DNA of 64,000 bases. Origin: Rhodococcus sp. X156 (GTDB lineage: Bacteria; Actinomycetota; Actinomycetes; Mycobacteriales; Mycobacteriaceae). Both the position numbers and the translations under genes were made by a program. Location: positions 1,707,001 through 1,771,000 of the forward strand of contig NZ_CP034766.1 of the NCBI RefSeq assembly GCF_004006015.1. The letters are read 5' to 3'. Shown one piece after another: positions 62,180 to 64,000 of the stretch; the first letter of the stretch is position 1, and each line of letters begins with the position of its first letter. The notes under the pieces were generated by a model that was given only the letters and a program-made list of their open reading frames with translations, did not search any database and was not told where the DNA came from.

Positions 62180-64000
62180 TCAGGCGGGCGCCAGGGCGAC
62201 GGCGTCATCCTCGGTGGTCGGGGTGGTCCGCGACCTCTCCGGTGCCCGATCGTGGCTGGGCGTCGCGCGCCAGGCCGAGGCGATCGGCATCCGCCGGTCG
62301 CGGCCGAACGCCAACCGGGTCAGCTTGATGCGCGGGCCGGCCTGGCGACGCTTCCACTCGCTGGTCTCGATCAGCCGCAGCACCCGCCGCACCAGCGCGT
62401 CGGCCGCACCGGCGTCCATGCCGCCCTCGACCAGCAGCTGCACGCACTCATCGGGGGTGGCGTGCTCCTCCAGGAAGGCGGCGAGCACCGGGTCCAGCAC
62501 CTCGTACGGCGGCAGGCTGTCGGAGTCCAGCTGCCCCTCGGCGAGCTCCGCCGACGGTGGCTTGGTCAGGGTGGAGGCCGGGATCGGCGGGGTCTGGCCC
62601 AGGCTGGTCGCGTGGGCGTTGCGCCAGCGGGCCAGGGCGTACACCCCGGGCATCACCGTGCCGTCGGAGTAGGTGACGGTGGACTTCCAGGCGTCCCCGA
62701 CGGGGTTCGGGGCCGTGCCCAGGGCGTCCCCACCGACGGTCATGTAGCCCACCGCCGACTCGGACTTGTTGCCGGTGGTCAGCAGCAGCAGGTCGTGGGT
62801 GTTGGCCAGCGCCATCAGCGTGACCGCCCGCATCCGGGCCTGCAGGTTCTCCTGCGCGACGGCGAAGCCTGCCGGGCGCTGCCCGTCAGGGGCCTGCAGC
62901 AGCGCGTCCAGGGTGTCCAGGCGCTCGCCGACCGCGCCGCCGATCGGCACGACGTCGAAGCGCATCCCGAGGTTGTCCGCCAGCGCCTGGGCGTCGTCGA
63001 CGCTGCCTCGTGAGGAGTACGGGCCGGGCAGGCCCACGCCCCACACGTTGTCCGGGCCGAGGGCGTCACAGGCGATGGTCGCGACCAGGGCGGAGTCGAT
63101 GCCGCCGGACAGGCCCAGCACCGCGCGGGTGAAGCGGGTCTTGGCGAAGTACTCGCGCAGCCCGAGGACAGCGGCGGAGTACACCGCCTCCTCCCCCGTC
63201 AGCCCCGGGGCGCAGCCCGGCGCCGGCAGCGGTGGACGGGCCCCGGGCTGGGCCGGCACCGCCGCGGCGGGAGTGACGTGCAGCGGGCGGGGTTCTCCCA
63301 CGGGCACGTCGAGGATGAGCAGGTCCGGGGTGAACGCGGCAGCGCGGGCGAGCAGGGCGCCGTCCGGGCCGGCGACCAGGCTGGCACCGTCGAAGACGAT
63401 CTCGTCCTGGGCGCCGACGGTGTTGACGTAGGCGACCGCGCAGCCGGTGCGGGCCGCGGCGTCGCAGACCAGCTGCTCGCGCAGCGCGGCCTTGCCCACG
63501 TGGAACGGGCTGGCGTTGAGCACCACGATCGCCTGGGCGCCGTCGGCGGCGGCAGCGTCGACGAGGGCGTCGTCCCATAGGTCCTCGCAGATCAGCACGG
63601 TCACCTGTACGCCGGCGACGGTGATCAGGGTGGTCTGCTGCGGGCCGGGGGCGACGTGGCGGGCGTCGTCGAAGATCGCGTACGTCGGCAGGCGGCGCTT
63701 GGCCACGGCGGCCAGCACCGCGCCACCGTGCACGGCCACGGCGACGTTGCGGATCGGGCGGGCCAGGGCGTCCAGACGTCCGGGCGTCGCGGCGGCCTCC
63801 CCGGCGGCGGGCAGGTCGGCGGTGTGCATCGGCGCGCCCAGCAGCGTCAGGCACGACCCGGACGTGGTGGCGAGCTGGTTGACGGTGGCGGCGGTGGCGG
63901 TGAGCAGGTCCGGCATGGTCAGCAGGTCCTCCAGCGGGTAGCCGCTCAGGTGCATCTCCGGGGTCAGGCACAGGTCGGCGCCGGCGCGCTCGGCGGCGGC
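62180..64000 (-). CDS. nadE: Glutamine-dependent NAD+ synthetase NadE, 5' end missing
   Basis: Final enzyme of NAD+ synthesis; 606 residues are visible and the N-terminus runs off the window. The nitrilase-type amidase domain shows the glutamate of LTPEMHLSGYP and the nucleophile cysteine in VLICEDLWDD. The synthetase domain has the ATP loop LGLSGGIDSALVATIA, GLPGPYSSRGSVDDA and LLTTGNKSESAVGYMTVGGD. The C-terminal tail after the last conserved block is short. An internal ATG at 63955 is not the start, because conserved coding sequence continues upstream of it to the window edge. Confidence 0.95.
   Translation of the reverse strand, partial: AAAERAGADLCLTPEMHLSGYPLEDLLTMPDLLTATAATVNQLATTSGSCLTLLGAPMHTADLPAAGEAAATPGRLDALARPIRNVAVAVHGGAVLAAVAKRRLPTYAIFDDARHVAPGPQQTTLITVAGVQVTVLICEDLWDDALVDAAAADGAQAIVVLNASPFHVGKAALREQLVCDAAARTGCAVAYVNTVGAQDEIVFDGASLVAGPDGALLARAAAFTPDLLILDVPVGEPRPLHVTPAAAVPAQPGARPPLPAPGCAPGLTGEEAVYSAAVLGLREYFAKTRFTRAVLGLSGGIDSALVATIACDALGPDNVWGVGLPGPYSSRGSVDDAQALADNLGMRFDVVPIGGAVGERLDTLDALLQAPDGQRPAGFAVAQENLQARMRAVTLMALANTHDLLLLTTGNKSESAVGYMTVGGDALGTAPNPVGDAWKSTVTYSDGTVMPGVYALARWRNAHATSLGQTPPIPASTLTKPPSAELAEGQLDSDSLPPYEVLDPVLAAFLEEHATPDECVQLLVEGGMDAGAADALVRRVLRLIETSEWKRRQAGPRIKLTRLAFGRDRRMPIASAWRATPSHDRAPERSRTTPTTEDDAVALAPA

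Overview
The window is chromosomal DNA from a very GC-rich actinobacterium, most likely a member of the Mycobacteriales or a close relative. It carries a complete Pup-proteasome system (mpa/arc, dop, pup, prcB, prcA, pafA, pafB, pafC), rbpA, an Rpf-type muralytic factor, polyprenol-phosphate-mannose synthase next to Lnt, a DprE2-like reductase and a FadD36 homologue. From memory, the order lppK-mpa-dop-pup-prcBA-pafABC-tatA-tatC-helY-DUF4333-exonuclease-pepE, followed later by fxsA-lnt-ppm1-rbpA, is the M. tuberculosis Rv2116-Rv2089c and Rv2053c-Rv2049c order with intervening genes removed. The genus cannot be fixed from sequence reading alone.

Layout. 1-11034: the 5' end of an LppK-like lipoprotein, then the pupylation/proteasome cluster with a lipase-like gene between mpa and dop and a UbiA prenyltransferase divergent from pafB; pafBC is the transcriptional activator pair. 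11129-15340: tatA, tatC and the Ski2-like helicase helY. 15413-26426: housekeeping and accessory genes (DUF4333 protein, Eis-like acetyltransferase, Na+/H+ antiporter, flap-type exonuclease, Xaa-Pro peptidase, F420/PPOX protein, DprE2-like SDR, phosphotriesterase-like hydrolase, TldD/TldE protease pair). 26491-29639: an atypical response regulator, a two-gene ABC exporter and FxsA. 29701-35614: amidohydrolase, lnt, ppm1, rbpA, a small zinc-ribbon-like protein and an Rpf-like transglycosylase. 35628-39071: a TetR-amylase pair and a luciferase-like monooxygenase followed by what looks like a deletion remnant of its FMN reductase.

39103-47272 is the most interesting block. Two tandem DtxR/IdeR-type iron boxes precede an operon encoding a peptide/metallophore/heme-type ABC importer, in which one permease is fused to one ATPase. 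The importer is followed by a tandemly duplicated glutamine-amidotransferase-like protein, a cysteine-free FmdE-like protein and a flavin oxidoreductase. I read it as an iron-repressed uptake and intracellular processing system whose last enzymes have no obvious described role.

47326-64000: a secreted cholesterol-oxidase-like enzyme behind a palindrome-rich promoter and a TetR gene, a D-aminoacylase-like hydrolase, a ParD-like/zeta toxin-antitoxin pair, small oxidoreductases, an IMPase, two TerD-family genes flanking a Fic protein and a DinB/MDMPI protein, fadD36, a HEAT-repeat protein and a truncated glutamine-dependent NAD+ synthetase running off the right edge.

At least eleven genes have a TANNNT -10 element 6-8 nt before the start codon, so leaderless transcription appears common, and this fixed several start codons. 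I saw no rRNA, tRNA, CRISPR array, insertion sequence or prophage. No gene-free stretch exceeds about 300 bases; the longest gaps (52561-52849 and 59691-59935) hold only promoters.
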